A stretch of 64,000 bases of DNA from Apostichopus japonicus (Eukaryota; Echinodermata; Holothuroidea; Aspidochirotida; Stichopodidae), in the NCBI RefSeq assembly GCF_037975245.1, contig NC_092577.1, positions 5,534,501 to 5,598,500 of the forward strand, given 5' to 3'. Position 1 is the first letter of the stretch. Each line of letters begins with the position of its first letter. The notes beneath the pieces were generated by a model, which saw only the letters and a program-made list of their open reading frames with translations, searched no databases and had not been told where the DNA came from. Made by a program: the position numbers and the translations under genes. Shown piece after piece: positions 24,746 to 37,500 of this stretch.

Positions 24746-25248
24746 TAAGGGCGGCGGAAGCACTTTTAATCTGGGGGGGGGGGGCACTTCGCAGAAATTC
24801 GATTAGATTGATGCAGCCTTATATTTAGTACCCTTTATAACTCTCATCGTATTATCTTATTTGCGTATACACATCACTCCATCAACACCCCCCCCCCCCC
24901 AAGGAAAATATGCATACTAGTACTGCAATATCCAATGTGCAAATTGGGAAACAAGGAACAAGAAATTCATTAAAAGTCAGGGGCGTAGACCAGGATTTGC
25001 AAAGTTGTATGCAGGACTATCTGAGCGGAGCGCCACCATCGGTTGGCGCGGAGCGTACAAGAAAATTTTTGGTTTTACAAACCCCTCAGATGGCCGGAAA
25101 CGGCCCTTCCCGAGTGTTCATTCTGGTTCTCTGGCCTCTTGCTTACTTGAGACACCTCGATTTTATGTAGAAAAAGGGCACATTTTTAACCTGAGGAAAA
25201 GTGGGGGGTACGTATACCCCCTGTGCCCCCCCGGTTCCGCCGCCCTTG
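24746..25248. mobile_element. hAT-like MITE with 8-bp target duplication ATTGTCAT
   Basis: Termini TAAGGGCGGCGGAA / TTCCGCCGCCCTTG; ATTGTCAT flanks both sides. The right half shares sequence with the inner part of the element at 52666-54418 (the block with CGGTTGGCGCGGAGCGTAC). Confidence 0.88.
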
Positions 25249-25256
25249 ATTGTCAT

Positions 25257-27129
25257 AGCAGAATTATCACAATGTGGCAATCCGTGTCAAGCACAATGTC
25301 CGTGTAACATATGTTATCATTGAACTACAAATAAAATAAACTTAATTGTATTATAAAGTCTGAGACTTAAGAAAAAAAGGAGAATACAGAACTTATGAAA
25401 AGAATTTTTACGGTCATATATGCCTTAATCGATGTTGAGATCTCCACCTCCTCCTCTCCCTCCTCCCTCCTCTCTCATCCCTTATCTCTACTCTCCACTA
25501 TCTCTCCTCTATCTCTCCTCTCTCCACTCTCCTCCCTCCTCTCTCCTCTCTCCTCTCTCCTCCCTCCTCCCTCCTCCCTCCTCCCTCCTCCCTCCTCCCT
25601 TCTCCCCTCTCCCTTCCCCCTCCCACTTCCCATCCCGCCAAAAAGAACAAAAAAGGTATAGTTTATCTGCTTTAGCTTGATGTATGATCCTCTGCAATAA
25701 TGCCTGACGTCACACACGGACTAATCACCATCCTCTGCTTCTATGCTCCGGTAAATATGAACTATTTATATCACAATGAACACTATTTCAACTGTTTGAC
25801 GGGTGGTTTATTGTACGTTAGTGAATTAACAGTGTGCAGGGGTTCTTATTGTACCAGTCAAAGCAATGCATGACGTCACAAAATACTGGAGCTGTGCAAT
25901 GTACAAATATTTCACACAAAAAATGAAAATAAAGCAGAGTATCGTGAACAACTCCAGCTATTTCATTAACATGGTTTTACGCATCATTACATATTGCTTG
26001 CACTCTTGCCAATCAATGGTTGTAAACATAGCTGTATATGGGGCTGAACGGATATCTATATGAGTGAATAAATCAGCTAGCTAAAGATGTTTACCACATT
26101 TTCAGACACAAGCATTGTCATTCATGCACTGAATATAGGCTAATAAAAAACAAGACAACGTACCTCTTTAGTACTTCTCTGCAGGATTCCCTTGTAATAT
26201 TCACCACAGTATCAAACAAAGTAAGCTTCCATCCTTCTTCTCGTCGAATAATAAATCAAAACAGCAATAAAAACTCATCAACTCAATATTGTTTTCTTCT
26301 TCAACACAATGTTACTTTCAGATCATCCCTTCGTTATGTCTTTATCTCTATTTCCCAACCTGCCAACGTATACACACACTATCGAGCGGCTTACTATACT
26401 AATGTTATAAGCTACCTGCGGAAGCTAAAACATTTTTTCTATACTGTTTAGTGGCATGTCCCGCTCAGCACTATATGATCAGTACTAGCAGTATGAAAAT
26501 CATGTTCTTATCAGATCAAGGTTAGGAACTGTTTGTACGCCAATACCAGTGTTGCGCACCCGTTTTAGGAAATTGTCCCAATTGGTTGTTACACAAGCAC
26601 AATCGATGAATAAACATAAGATCGAAAAACCTTGGCAAATAAGTTCAACGTTCAAAACAGTATTATTCTACATTACGGACGATGATTCATTTCAACATTA
26701 AAAAGGCTTTGATTTCTTCCTAATTGTGAAATAGAATGCGGCATTTGCACATTCTGTCTTAGAAGATACAATTTCTTAGCATAAAACGTACGTTGTCGTA
26801 AGTTGCACCATTGGCATACACAATCCAATCCAAATTCGTTGGCTTTCGTTAATTAAGAAACGTCTTTGTTTTCTAAACGGATTTCTAAAATATCGCGTGT
26901 CACCTTCAAACCGGACGTTTAACAACAGCAGTAATGATTTGTCTAGACAACATTTAAGCATAAAGTATGATGATGACGACGAAACACATACAAACAAAGT
27001 TATTACAAAAGTACGATGGTTGACATTTGAAGCCGCATTATTGCACAGAAAACATCTGTGGTAAAATGGTGCCTTTGTGAAGATATTTGCAATATCCGAG
27101 TTTCACTCTTTCTTCAATTTACTTGCGCT
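25257..27129. other. Intergenic DNA apart from the pyrimidine tract
   Basis: No coding or family signal on either strand. Confidence 0.5.
25440..25632. repeat. Polypyrimidine (CCTCCCT)n tract
   Basis: About 190 bp almost purely C and T on the plus strand. Can form triplex DNA. Arg/Gly/Glu-rich frames on the other strand are artefacts. Confidence 0.95.
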
Positions 27130-27280
27130 AATAACAATATCTATATACCGAGAGACCCGGGTTCGAATCCCGGTGGAGGCTGAAAGTTTTTCACTGATTT
27201 TGGTTTTCCGACTAGTTTACGATTTCAACTTTATATATATTCATTTGCCTTCAAGATCCGGCTTTAGGAATCACAAATGA
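27130..27280 (+). repeat. tRNA-derived SINE, partial
   Basis: B-box GGGTTCGAATCCCGGTGGAG is followed by the family tail GCTGAAAGTTTTTCACTG and TTTTCCGACTAGTTTACG. The A-box half is diverged. Confidence 0.7.
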
Positions 27281-27439
27281 TTTCGAGTGAGTTAGCACCA
27301 TGATTGATCTCTAGAGTAAGGCAAACTATGTCACCAAAAACAGAACTAGTATTGTTCGATACAGGTAACAAACGCCTACAGTGGAATTACGAACATCTTT
27401 ACCGGTTTCGAACCTCTGGACATACAATCAGCATCCATA

Positions 27440-27567
27440 GCCTATTTACAGTGGTTAGGGTGTCTTCGTACAGAGCGGGAGGCCCGGGTTCGAATCCCGG
27501 TGGAAGCTGGAATTTTTTTCATTGTTCTTGATTTTCCAACTCATTTACGATTTCATATATATATATA

Positions 27568-27605
<38 letters not shown>
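27440..27605 (+). repeat. tRNA-derived SINE ending in (TA)n
   Basis: A-box-like CAGTGGTTAGGGTGTCTTCG, B-box GGGTTCGAATCCCGGTGG, then the tail GCTGGAATTTTTTTCATTG, CCAACTCATTTACG and a TA tract from 27557. Confidence 0.8.
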
Positions 27606-27613
<8 letters not shown>

Positions 27614-30190
27614 CACGCTAATCCGATGCGATAGTTTCACTCCAATAAAGGTACTTTACTCAGTGCTGCATTCATATAATTGCATACTTAGAACTGATAA
27701 CAATGTTTAAGAGCCTTAAATTAGGGCCTTATAATTACTCATTTTATTTGTGACAAAGCCTTTAAACGGGTAACTTTTGGCAGGGTTTCAGCTATCTCCT
27801 AGTTGAATGCAACAAATTATTAAACCCATATCTCTTGCTATTTTTTCTTGCGTTTCCTTCAAATCACCTGTAAGTTAAATATGACATGGAAATTAAACTG
27901 TAATGGTACAACAAGAACTTTATTATCCTTTCTTTTCAATATAACAATTACACAAATACTGAAGTTGAAAATTTGTTTAATTTGCAACAAACAGGTGGTA
28001 CCCAACTAGAATTCCCACTTCTGCAAGAAAAAAAATTATATACCTTAAAGGGGTTTTCCGGTCACCGAAACTGATTCCTAACTTGATGACTTAAGGTAGA
28101 CTATTAGTCATGATATATCCATACACCTAACAATTTCGGCGTGCTAGTAGTGCTTTTTACACCTATACTGGTCTGTGTATTAACCTCATCAGTTCAGTCG
28201 CTTTACTAAATAAAACTCGGATGTTTAAAGGGACAAAATCTCAAAAACTTGAAAAGTGTTATTGAACACGACCTGGACAGATAGAAGAGTTATTAAATGG
28301 TTTCCAACATATCAAACCAAAGGTCAACCCTTTAACCAAATTACTGCATCTATGAGGTCAAAACCAAAAATCTAAACCTCAGAGAAATTTCTAGGGCAAA
28401 GAATCTGATATATGGGTTTTTCCATTAGTTTGGTGATAAAAATTTAATGGATCATATCTCGAGTGAAGGTCAAGCTATTAAGACAGGGTTTTTAACTACC
28501 AGGGATGAGCACGGTGTAAAAAAAAATTGCGGAACTTTGCAAAAATTGCGGTATAGGCTCCAGTTTTGTATGCTACAGTGTGTTAGGATAATAGTTTTTG
28601 TCCCCGCGGTAGAAAAGAAATCACAGATATTCCACGAATTCGCGGAAAAAGCTCATGCCTGAACTACCCGTGTGGAATGGTCTTATTCTCCGTAAGCAGG
28701 CCAGGAATTCTGAGTTGTAGGGGCACCAACCATTCAAGAAAAGGAAGCAGCAATTTAAGGAGGGACACAATATTCATGTCCTTTTGAAGTGTTTTAATGT
28801 TCATATGATTGTGGCAATAAAAGGGGGGGGGGGGGGCACAGTGATATGTCGTTAAGTTGAGTAATGCACCATCTAGCAAAGGAATACTTCATTCAGGGTT
28901 TGTAGACATTTTGAACATTAAAAATGCCCTGACTTTTCCAGACCTTTCCAGGATGTCAACTGAAAAAGTCCATGAACTTCCAACTGTTGACCATTAAAAA
29001 AATCTGTTATTAAAATGCGCCAAAATCATATCTGTAAACAAAGAAATGTGGCAATGTATTTTCAAAGGTTTTCAAGTGACCCCCTCCCACACACCTACTG
29101 AAATAAATAATATGACAAGTAAATTGAAAATGGAATTTAAGTTGTATCAACTGGATTAAATAACAAATTACCACTAATTAACAATTAAGTAATAAGATTA
29201 AAAGTAGTCAATTGGTCAATCAAGAACATTCCTTGAGTAAGTTATCTCAAATAACAGCAAAATATGTTAAAAAAGAGAATTTTTGCCATACTTTCCCAGA
29301 CTAAACATCCAGATTTGGTGTATTATAAAGTAACAATTGTACGAATCAATGAAAAAGAATACATTTTTAAGGACACAATTTCTAACAATTGATACTATAT
29401 CTTAAGGCAAATTTATGCCAATTTTTCAGATTGTATTTGTTACTGATCTTCAAAAGAAAAAACAGAACAAAAAATAGAATAGATGCTTGATTTTACTACA
29501 GTAGCTGGCACAGAGCCAACAAAACTGAGCCAAAAGTTTCAAAATTGTCAAGTTTTGCACTTTAAATAAACGTAATGAAAAATACTGGTGACTATTAAAA
29601 AGGTACCTGGATGTCATCATTTTGTTTGGTCCAGTTCCAATCAAATCATTTACTGTTTTAATAATTTAATAATATGGCTTTTATGTGGTGAAAAAGAACA
29701 GTAAACATTCCAAAAATGAAGGTGTCTTAGTTTGATGGATGGTCAATCTTATTTAGAATAACAAAACATTTTGTTTGGAATTATATTTAAACAAACAAGT
29801 TACTTTTTAGTAATCGAATACAAGAAACATTAATAATCTACAGTGTAAGAGTGTTAAAGGATCAGCTGAATATATTTGGCTTGGTTTTGAGTTTCTTTCT
29901 TTTTTCTGCTCAGGCTCACAGTGAAAAGCTTTCCTACAGTATGTGTTTTTTGGTTGAAAATGCCCGTATGGAGAAAACAGTGTCTCAATCACTGCTGTAC
30001 ATGTTTAGCTTACCTCTCCTAGAATATTCCAATTGTAAATTTTCCAGTGTAATAACAAAAACAAAAATAACATCAGTATGCATAGTCTCTCCGAAAGAGC
30101 TTTTTATAAGATCATACCTCATATCGTCACTAAAGGCCCAGTTTGGCCGACTAAAGGCCCACTTTGACTCACTACAGAAAGAACTTTTAG
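27606..30190. other. Region downstream of the zinc-finger exon
   Basis: AT-rich; holds only the MITE at 28500 and G-run at 28822. A 116-codon plus frame (29851) overlaps the zinc-finger gene's 3' side and shows no domain. The Hip TPR region was looked for here and not seen. Confidence 0.5.
28500..28661. mobile_element. 162-bp MITE, CAGGGATGAGC termini
   Basis: Termini CAGGGATGAGC / GCTCATGCCTG with AACTAC on both sides. A sister copy lies at 34608-34770. Confidence 0.75.
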
Positions 30191-31515
30191 CTATGAAGTA
30201 GCTTCTTGCTTTTGTCTGGCATGTGTCCGCATGTGTCGTTTCAACGACCCAGAGAGACGGAATATCTTATTGCACAAGGTGCACTGATAAGGCTTATCTT
30301 CAGTGTGCGTTCCGACGTGTGCCGTTAGCTCCTCGGTCTCTGAGAACACTCGGTCGCAGTAGCAACATTGAAAGGGTTTACCCTCTGTGTGCATCTTCTC
30401 GTGACTCTTGTAAGATTTAGGGTGCAGATACGTCTTGCCGCAGTACCGACACTGGTACGGCGCCTCCACCGTGTGGATCCTCTCGTGGGCTTTCCAATTT
30501 TGAAAACCGGTGAACTGCTTGCCGCAATAACTGCACTGGTAGGGCTTCTCGCCCGTATGTGTCCTGGTATGTATCTTCCAATCCCTGCACTTGAAGAACA
30601 TTTTACCGCAATACTTGCACTCGAAGGGATCCTTCCCCTCGTGTAACATCTCGTGGACTTTCAACTTTGAGAAGGACATGAAGACCTCGCTGCAGTACCT
30701 GCAGTGTTTCTCGCCGACGTGAGTCTTCTCGTGTTCCTTCAGGCTCCGTAATATCGAACAGAGTTTGCCGCAGTAGCTACACTGGTACGGCTTCTCTCCC
30801 GTGTGCGTGACTAAGTGTTCCTTGAGACTGCTGGCACGTACATAAACCTTATCGCAGTGTTTGCACTGATAGGGCTTCTCTCCCGTGTGTTGTCTTATGT
30901 GTTGCTTTAAAGAGCCTGAGCTAGCCAAGACTTTACCGCAATGACTGCACTGGTGGGCTTTCGCGTGTCCTCTCGTGTGCGAAGTTTCGTGCTTCTTCAG
31001 ACTCTCCGATCTGGAGAACGTCCTCCCGCAGGAGTTGCATCCGTAGGGCTTCTCCCCCGTGTGCGACCTCTCGTGGTCGTTCAGACTCTTGATCCGCACG
31101 AAACACTTGTCGCAGAACCGGCAGCGGTGCGGCTTCTCCCCCGTGTGGGTCATCTCGTGCTGTTTCCGATTCCCGGAGTGTGAGAACAACTTGTCGCACA
31201 TGCGGCACTTGAAGGGCTTTTCGCCTGTGTGGATTCTGGTGTGCTGTTTCAGGACTCTCGCCAACGAGAACAGTTTCCCGCACGTACTGCACTGATGCGT
31301 CCTCTCTTTTGGACGACTTTTGTCGGCATCCTTCCGCTTTTTCTTCCCTCTTTTCCGTTTTGTGGTGGACATCTTTTTGTCGATTTCTACTCTCTGTTTG
31401 GTCGCTTGAGGTGGCTCTTCCTCCACTGCTTTCTCCTCGTTCTTCTCTTCATGTATGATACCCTCCTCTCGTTTTCCCTCGATATCAACCAAAGGCACAT
31501 CAGACACTGGAGGTG
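30191..31515 (-). CDS. Exon 4: thirteen C2H2 zinc fingers
   Basis: The exon begins after a pyrimidine-rich acceptor (TTCCTTCCAG) in phase 1 and ends at a TAG. After an acidic stretch and the basic run TKRKRGKKKRK come 13 fingers of the form C-x2-C-x12-H-x3-H, mostly joined by TGEKP-type linkers; linkers after fingers 4, 7, 8, 10, 11 and 12 depart from consensus. All zinc ligands are present. It is a Krüppel-type DNA-binding array. The methionine that opens the longer reading frame is encoded by the intron's pyrimidine tract and is not a real start. Confidence 0.93.
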
Positions 31516-34500
31516 CTGGAAGGAAAAACAAACCAAACTATTTTACAAATTTGTGAAAGGCAAAAAAAAGAATGAATACACTACTTCTGTTGCCATGGAA
31601 ATAATATCAGCAAGTAACCTTGTTTGGAAAACTTTTAAGAAAAGGCATTTTGAGGTTTATAGAACTACAAAAACATTTTAGTTGGTTATCATTAGGCTGG
31701 CTGCACTAAACCAAAATGTCCTTATATGTAGATAATCTTGGACGGTCTCTGTCTGGGTGAATATGCCTGTAAATATGACTGGTCAAGATTTAAACCACTT
31801 TAACTGTATCCGACCAACCGAATGAACCATGCAGCCTTTTGCCAACTGGTATTTGGTAATGGTCAGGTAAATTGGGGTGGTCTACGGCAATCTGCAAAGT
31901 CCATAGCCATCTTCTGTATTCCATGAAAAATGCAAATGCTTCAAAAGTCTTAAGGACAGCTAAAATCAAGTTTTGACTGGAGATTTTCCTGAATTATGAT
32001 CCTCCCATCATATATTAGTTTACTACACCGGGATTATGGGAGCAGTCAGAGCACAGGGATGTGCCCACGCTGGGCGACTAAAAACTAAAAAAGAACACTA
32101 AAAATTACCGCCCAGCACTGTCTTAAAAATCGTGAATCCCGCCCTGCATCATCTAAAACATCTAAAACCCTGACATTCCTAACAACATATGCAACATAAA
32201 TTGGGCCTAGCCTATGGCAAAACCATACAGACTAATAATGCATCAGTTACGCATGCGAGAAACATTACTTATGGCTCTCAATCGGTCCCTTGTAAAATCT
32301 CTTTGAAACAAACTAATAACTTTTACCAGGTACATAATATATTTCACTAAAAAAAATTAAAATGTAAATTGTTAGCAAAACTTGTGTATGTGTGTATATT
32401 CTTAATCTCTATACTGTCAGAAAAATGCAAGCGCCTTTTCTTTCTACTGGCAACAGAAGATATCCACTGGCGTTTAGCTAGTAAATATTCCAACGTCTGG
32501 GCTCTGACTGTGACATTATAACTACTGTACCACTTCCATTCAAGCCTTTCTAATCTTAAAGGGGTATACATATCTGATCCCAATATCATCACACATCATA
32601 GTTATACGGTACGTTGATTACAAATTATACTGTCCATATGGGTACTTAATCTTTCTCTGTAAATAAATACAGTTTATTGAACTGTACCTGTGGTAATCCC
32701 ATCTTTCTCTGTAAATGTGTACACAGTTTGTGAACTGTACCTGGGGTACTCCCATCTTTCTCTGTACATGTGTACAGTTTTTAACTATACCTGGGCTCTG
32801 TAAATGTGTACACAGTTTTCGAACTATACCTGGGGTACTCCATCTTTCTCTGTAAATGTGTACACAGTTTTTGAACTATACCTGGGGTACTTTATCTTTC
32901 TCTGTAAATGTATACAGTTTATTAACCTGTATCTGGGGTACTCCCATCTTTCTCTGTAAATGTGTACAGTTTATTGTACTGTACCTGGGGTACTCCATCT
33001 TAATAATGATACAATAGGAAGGGAAAAAAGGGCAGGATGTTGACCAGGGAATTGAGTCAATGGGGCACATTTTGTAAGCTAGACCTGCAGAAGACGTGTA
33101 CCTACAGCATAGTGAAACCATGGAATCTAGACCAGTACAACAGGAGTAAACTGATAATTCTGTTAACACCATTAGGATCCCCATCTGCTGGTTTGTTAAT
33201 CACAGATCACACTGTGGACTCTTTCAGCTTCAGAACTGAAGTATATATCCATAAAATCAACTTTTGCAAGAATTGGTAACCATCATGAATACAAACCACA
33301 ATGACCTTGACTAAGGAACAAAACTAGTGGCAATGAGTGTTTTACAAGCAATCTGTGTACAGTACATTGTCTGCCAATGGCAAATGTTTCAAGTTCAATT
33401 CTACAGCAGCTATGCAAGACCCCCCAAAATCAAAGAAGAAGCTTTAAGGGTTTACACATTATCTAAGACACAGCATACACCATCCAATGAGCAATTTCAA
33501 CTCTAGACTTCAAAATCTCGAAGACAAATTTACCTTCAGCAAGCTTTTCAACTTCTTTCTCAGGGTCGGGCGTTGACATAGGAACAGGTGCTGCCTCAGG
33601 TTCAATAACAGCTTCAGGGCCTCTTGCTGTAGTGAGCTTGGCCACTTCTATGGGCTGGGCCACTTCTGCGGGCTCAGCCAATTCTCCGGGCTCAGAGGCT
33701 GCTCCGGGCTCAGAGGCTGCTCCAGGCTCAGACACTGCTCCAGGCTCAAACACTTCTCCGGGCTCAGAGACTGCTCTGGGCGTAGATGTTACCTCGACCT
33801 GAGATGATACAGCAATCTGAGATAATACCTCCATGTGAGATATCTCAATCTGATGTGCTGCCTCAAGCAGGTCTGATACCTCAATAAGAGGTACCATCTC
33901 AGTACGAGGTGTTGCCTCATTCATATCTGATACCTCAATAAGAGGTACCATCTCAGTATGAGGTGTTGCCTCAATAAGAGGTACCACCTCAATCTGAACT
34001 GCTGCCTCCGGCAGACGTACTGGTTCAGGTTCTACTTCGGACCCACAGACTGCCCTTAGCTCAGGAACTGCCTCAAGAACAGGTGCTGCCTCTGTAGCAA
34101 GTGCAGCTTCACACTCAGGTGCTGTCTCGGTGTTTGGGATGTGTTCCTGGGTGCTGGTGGGATTTGCCTCTTGGTCTGCATTCTAGTGAATAGGAACAAG
34201 AAAATTCATAACATTTTTAATATTGCATAACGTACAACAAGATGTGCATCCAAACATCATCGCAGAAATTGATCTGCTTGCATTTTACTGTACATGTGTC
34301 CATATAGTCCTGTATAGCTTCACTTCATGCTCATTCTCATATTTCGCAACCCATATCAGCTGGACGGTATTTGTATTGTACAATATATTTTTGATAGTTT
34401 TTGCCTTAACAGGTTACAGTTAGACAGCCGCATATCTCAAAGAAATACAGAATTCGTATTAATTCTCTTTTCCTTTTCTTCCTTTGTTTGTGAAGGTTTT

Positions 34501-37500
34501 AATGATCGCTGTATAACAGCCTTCTTATGAACAGCAGTAGGACAGACCAATTAGGAATATAAATGAGCAACTTATGTACAATAGATGAAGAATTGCACTG
34601 AAAACACAGGGATGAGCATGGGGTAAAAAAAAAATCACGGAACTTTGCAAAAATTGCGATATAGGCTCCAGTTTGCGTATGCTACAGTGTGTTAGGATAA
34701 TAGTTGTTGTCCACGAGGTAGAAAAAAAATCACGGATATTCAACTAATTCAAAGAAAAAGCTCATGCCTGTATACAGTAGCTGTGGTGATCGGTGGCGGT
34801 GGGTATCAACCAGCAATTCCGACCTTACCAGTCAGAGACTGATTCAGCTCACTCTGACCACTATTATTGTATATGCTTGCCACAACCAATAAATACCTAA
34901 AGGATGACTTTTAAGGTAGAAAATTTTGTTCAGTTTGTAGACTAATAACACACATGACCAATATCAGCCCAGCTTGCATTTCTGTAACACTTTCAAATTT
35001 TTGAGGAATGACCAATTAAGTGAGCTTCATCAATGAAAGTGACTGGATGTGGAAGTCTAACTACACAGACAAAGTTAGATGAGTTGACAAGTCAGATGCA
35101 ACACAAAACTCAGTGCGAAAGCATACATGTACGGTACACTGTTAAACTGTAGCCTCAACTGACTTGGTTTCTCTCTTTTTTAATCTGATCATGATACTAA
35201 GAATATACTGAACCAGTGTTTTGGTTTCATCTGATCAAGATACTAAGATTATGAATATACTCTACCAGTGTACCTGTGTTTTGGTTTCATCTGATCATGA
35301 TACTAAGAATTACTGTACCTGTTTTTTGGTTTCAGCTGATCATGAAACTAAGAATTACTGTACCTGTGTTTTGGTTTCAGCTGATCATGATACTAAGAAT
35401 ATACTGTACCTGTGTTTTGGTTTCATCTGATCATGATACTAAGAATATACTGTACCTGTGTTTTGGTTCATCTGATCATGATACTGAGAATTACTGTACC
35501 TGTGTTTTGGTTTCATCTGATCATGATACTAAGAATTACTGTACCTGTGTTTTGGTTTCATCTGATCGTGATACTGAGAATTACTGTACCTGTGTTTTGG
35601 TTCATCTGATCATGATACTGAGAATTACTGTACAGTACCTGTGTTTTGGTTTCATCTGATCATGATACTAAGAATTACTGTACCTGTGTTTTGGTTTCAT
35701 CTGATCATGATACTAAGAATTACTGTACAGTACCTGTGTTTTGGTTTCATCTGATCATGATACTAAGAATTACTGTACCTGTGTTTTGGTTTCATCTGAT
35801 CGTGATACTGAGAATTACTGTACCTGTGTTTCAGTTTTATCTGATCACAAAAGTAAGAATTACTGTAGCTGTGTTTTGGTTTCATCTGATCATGATACTA
35901 AGAATATACTGTACCTGTGTTTTGGTTCATCTGATCATGATACTGAGAATTACTGTACCTGTGTTTTGGTTTCATCTGATCATGATACTAAGAATTACTG
36001 TACCTGTGTTTTGGTTTCATCTGTTCATGAAACTAAGAATATACTGTACCTGTGTTTTGGTTTCATCTGATCATGATACTAAGCACATACTGTACCTGTG
36101 TTTTGGTTTCATCTGTTCATGATACTTAGAATATACTGTACCTGTGTTTTGGTTTCATCTGATCATGATACTAAGAATTACTGTACCTGTGTTTTGGTTT
36201 CATCTGATCATGATACTAAGAATTACTGTACCTGTGTTTTGGTTTCATCTGATCATGATACTAAGTATTACTGTACCTGTGTTTTGGTTTCATCTGATCA
36301 TGATACTAAGAATTAGTGTATCTGTGTTTTGGTTTCATCTGATCATGATACTTAGAATATACTGTACCTGTGTGTAAGTTTTATCTGATCATGATACTAA
36401 GAGTTACTGTACCTGTGTTTTGGTTTCATCTGATCATGATACTAAGAATTACTGTACCTGTCTGTTGGTTTCATCTGATCAAAAAATTAAGAATTACTGT
36501 ACCTGTGTTTTGGTTTCATCTGATCATGATGTTAAGAATTACAGTACTGTACCTGTGTTTTGGTTTCATCTGATCATGATACTAAGAACATACCTGTGTT
36601 TTGCTTTCATCTTCTGCTGGTGGTGTTTCAACAGGGGGAGGAATCTTGGCCCCAAGACTGAGGAGAAAGAACAACACATTGCTGTGATATTAATTAATCA
36701 TCTTCTTATTTCCAAAATTCAGTATTGGATGGTTCTATATCAAATATAGGTTGACTCTAAATTTTTAAAAATACAACTTTTCTGTTGAACTTGCATTTTA
36801 CTGTACGTACTAGTGGTTCACCAAAGTTCCAGAGGTTCAGAATGCAAGCGCACATCACTGATGAAGGAACAATGTTATCACAGATCGGTCAGTGGTTCAT
36901 TTCTTTGGTCAAATCCATTAAGCCACCCAGACTTTGGCATGCACACCTCTTGTTAGGAATGCCAACAAGAAAAGTAATACATGTACACAACCGTGGAATA
37001 TTGAATCATAAATATCTTGCTAAGTTCTGTTGAATCAATGCCTTACATGTTTGATTAACTGATGGACAAAAAAATGTTATTGCAAAAGAAAACAACCAAC
37101 ACAGGAATGAGAAGAAAAAAAGAACAGAAAAAAAGAGAAATCAAATGTTACACAGAAACCTCAAGTCTGTATACTGGATGTCCATCAATACAGTTTTCGA
37201 GGCGATGATCACCATATAAGCCTGTAGCACGCGGCCCAAGCAAAAGTAACCAGTTTCAACTAAACCAACATGACAGAATGATTTACCTGTGATCGCATCG
37301 TAAAATGTAATGCAAACTTGGAAAACTGAACTAATGCAAACTGTGCAAAGACACAGAGTTGTTGTTGTAATTGAATAAGACTCCAAGGCAGGTATAATCG
37401 TCGACCACTTCAACAGTATCCTCACCGAAAGTGAAAGAAGGTTTATTCCTAATATTACCCCTTGAGAAAATGATGATATTAGTCAGATTATTTGCATAAT

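Noticed and set aside
30933-31292. Frames on either strand overlapping the zinc-finger exon
   Set aside because: They follow the 84-base finger period in other frames and have no finger ligands.
35221-36749. Long plus-strand frames with repeated VLVSSDHDTKNYCTC or FWFHLIMILRITVPV
   Set aside because: They arise because the 45-bp repeat unit is a multiple of three; several frames are open at once and no start or domain supports them.
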